Positions 62,627-64,000 of a stretch of 64,000 bases of DNA are shown one piece after another (position 1 is the first letter of the stretch; the number at the start of each line of letters is the position of its first letter). The notes below the pieces were generated by a model. The model saw only the letters and a program-made list of their open reading frames with translations. It ran no database searches and was not told the origin of the DNA. Both the position numbers and the translations under genes were made by a program. The stretch comes from Chloroflexota bacterium (GTDB lineage Bacteria; Chloroflexota; UBA6077; JACCZL01). Where the stretch lies: contig JAUJPG010000005.1 in assembly GCA_030447245.1 (NCBI GenBank), forward strand, positions 8,117-72,116, written 5' to 3'.

Positions 62627-63958
62627 TCAAGGGCGAGGATGATGACGGGTCGGCCAGACGCCGAGAGTGCCATCGACCACAGCGCGTGGCTCGGCACTGC
62701 CATCAGCAGGCACGACATACACGCGGCCGCGAGCCGGGCCGGCCGGCTTCGCACCGCCATCGGGCGCAACGTCGGCATACGTCACGTAGCGGCCGTCGGG
62801 CGACCAGACGCCGTGCGACTGCGTGTACTGGTCGAAGAAGGCGAAGTAGCGGATCTGCTCCTCGCTCGGTAGGAACTGGGAGATGCGCCTCGGGTTCTTT
62901 CCAGCCGCGTCGACGACGTACCATGCCAGGGCCTGGGCGCGCCGATCGACCGCCGCGAACGCCAACTTCTCGCCGTCTGGCGACCAGAAAAACGCCATGA
63001 CCGGGTCGCGAGTGACCTGGACGCGTTCGTTGCCGTCGCTCTTGACGATGTCCAGTCCCTGGTAGAAGAGCCGCTCGCCTGGCGCGCGGCTACTGAAAGC
63101 CAGGTGCTCGCCGCCAGGCCGCCAGACAAAAGCGCCTTCATCCGAGAGCGGCGCGATCCGCACGCTGTCCCCACCGCCCGCGTTCGCCACGGTCAGAACC
63201 GAGCCACCGCCGGGCGCCTCGGCGACGAGCGCCACGCGACCTCCGTCTGGCGACCAGGACGGCGCGCGAAAGTCAGCTGGATGGAGGCCGAGCAGGCGTG
63301 GGCCTTCGACGGCGCCCGGTCGAGTTACCACCATCTCGGCGCGCGGGTTCGAGCGATGGTCGCCGCCGATGTGCAGCAGGACCTCCGAGCTATCCGGCGA
63401 CCAGGCGTAGTAGAGCGGATTACCTTCGGCCAGCTTGCGCGGGGCACCGGTTCCGACCGGGTCAATCAGCCACAGCTCCAACCCTTCGCGACGCTGCGCC
63501 AGCAGTGTCAGCGTCGATCCGTCAGGCGACCACGACATGTAGATCGGCGCCAGGTCCTGGGACTCCCAGACTCGGCGAAGACTCGATCCGTCCGGTTCGA
63601 CGGTCCAGACCTCGCCGGACGGCGTTATCTCGCCCGCGCCCGAGCGGAGCCTCGTGAAGGCCAGCCGGGAGCCATCCGCGGTCCAGGTAGGCCAGCGCGA
63701 AACCCGTGCCTCGCGGGCGACCGCCTGCTCGCCGGGTACAACGTCTACCCGGGCGGGGTCACCACCCTCGAGAGCAACGGTGTAGACGTGGTTGTCCTCG
63801 GCGACATACGCGAGGCGGCCGGCCGAGACTTCTTGCTCCTTGACGGCCACGCCGGGACGTGGACCGCCCCCTGCACAGCCCGAGAGAACCAGGACATGAA
63901 GAAACGCCGCTCCGAGCACCAGCGTGCCAGGCACGTCCCTTCGATGGGGTCGGGGCAT
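62627..63958 (-). CDS. TolB-like WD40/PD40 lipoprotein
   Basis: 443 residues. Signal with lipobox VLSGCAGG near residue 28. The rest is a six- to seven-bladed propeller, each blade carrying a PD40-type motif (WTADGSRLAFTR, WSPDGSTLTLL, WSPDSSEVLL, WSPDGGRVALV, WRPGGEHLAFS, WSPDGEKLAFA, WSPDGRYVTY). Such proteins serve as scaffolds at the envelope; the partner is unknown. CGGAG lies before the ATG. The last 16 residues (VWPTRHHPRP) are not propeller-like and may be a shifted end. Confidence 0.85.
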   Translation of the reverse strand: MPRPHRRDVPGTLVLGAAFLHVLVLSGCAGGGPRPGVAVKEQEVSAGRLAYVAEDNHVYTVALEGGDPARVDVVPGEQAVAREARVSRWPTWTADGSRLAFTRLRSGAGEITPSGEVWTVEPDGSSLRRVWESQDLAPIYMSWSPDGSTLTLLAQRREGLELWLIDPVGTGAPRKLAEGNPLYYAWSPDSSEVLLHIGGDHRSNPRAEMVVTRPGAVEGPRLLGLHPADFRAPSWSPDGGRVALVAEAPGGGSVLTVANAGGGDSVRIAPLSDEGAFVWRPGGEHLAFSSRAPGERLFYQGLDIVKSDGNERVQVTRDPVMAFFWSPDGEKLAFAAVDRRAQALAWYVVDAAGKNPRRISQFLPSEEQIRYFAFFDQYTQSHGVWSPDGRYVTYADVAPDGGAKPAGPARGRVYVVPADGSAEPRAVVDGTLGVWPTRHHPRP

Positions 63959-64000
63959 CTGGGACTCCGAAGCGCGTGGCCCTAGTGGTGATCAGGCAAC

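Overview
The window is G+C-rich bacterial DNA that is densely coded on both strands. It holds no rRNA, tRNA, CRISPR array or intact insertion sequence that I can recognise. The gene content fits an aerobic Chloroflexota-type bacterium: a cytochrome bc-caa3 operon with a fused oxidase subunit I-III and tethered cytochromes c, HemQ-type haem synthesis, PASTA-type kinases, an LPxTG surface protein and several near-leaderless genes. This placement is an inference from content; no phylogenetic marker was tested.

Layout. 0-7 kb: a secreted DUF5666-like protein, a broken glycosyltransferase, DoxX, mgtE behind an attenuator-like leader, uppP, an LPxTG-anchored protein and a frameshifted amidohydrolase. 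7-11.2 kb, minus strand: marR-yceI with a perfect operator, then an active-looking kinase gene followed by a PASTA kinase that has lost its catalytic Asp. 11.3-18 kb: ctaG (broken), ctaC with cytochrome c, fused ctaD/E, a subunit IV-like protein, Rieske protein and a b6-type cytochrome b with cytochrome c. 18-27 kb, minus strand: DoxX, ODP-type metallo-beta-lactamase and cupin; ArsR and AHSA1; an ECF42-type sigma factor with two DGPF/YCII proteins, a PhnB-like protein and a matching promoter; DUF2277; DoxX, BNR-repeat protein and MoaD-like protein.

27-36 kb: a spermidine/iron-type ABC transporter operon followed by an amidohydrolase and a double-hotdog thioesterase, with DUF3830 and a second amidohydrolase beside it. 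The enzymes carry frameshifts while the transporter is nearly intact. 37-45 kb: cupin, hydroxyisobutyrate-type dehydrogenase, then a minus-strand operon of CaiB/BaiF CoA-transferase, thioesterase, RlmD-type methyltransferase and MalY/PatB aminotransferase; a transposase-like fragment, DUF2071 and Maf. 45-53 kb: two membrane glycosyltransferases, TatA fused to LysM, and a Tat-lipoprotein sugar ABC transporter. 53-64 kb: a ligase-less Pnkp-like kinase-phosphatase, HemQ, lipoprotein cytochrome c, DUF1802, aldo/keto reductase, RecQ, AcuC/HDAC-like deacetylase, CPBP protease and a TolB-like lipoprotein.

The strongest leads are the mgtE leader (a 26-codon near-leaderless ORF ending in three Arg codons, then a stem and an intrinsic terminator), TatA-LysM, the kinase/pseudokinase pair, the two-domain Pnkp-like enzyme, and the ECF42-DGPF regulon with its promoter. 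Many reading-frame breaks are clustered in a few genes. Real decay and residual assembly error cannot be told apart from the sequence alone.
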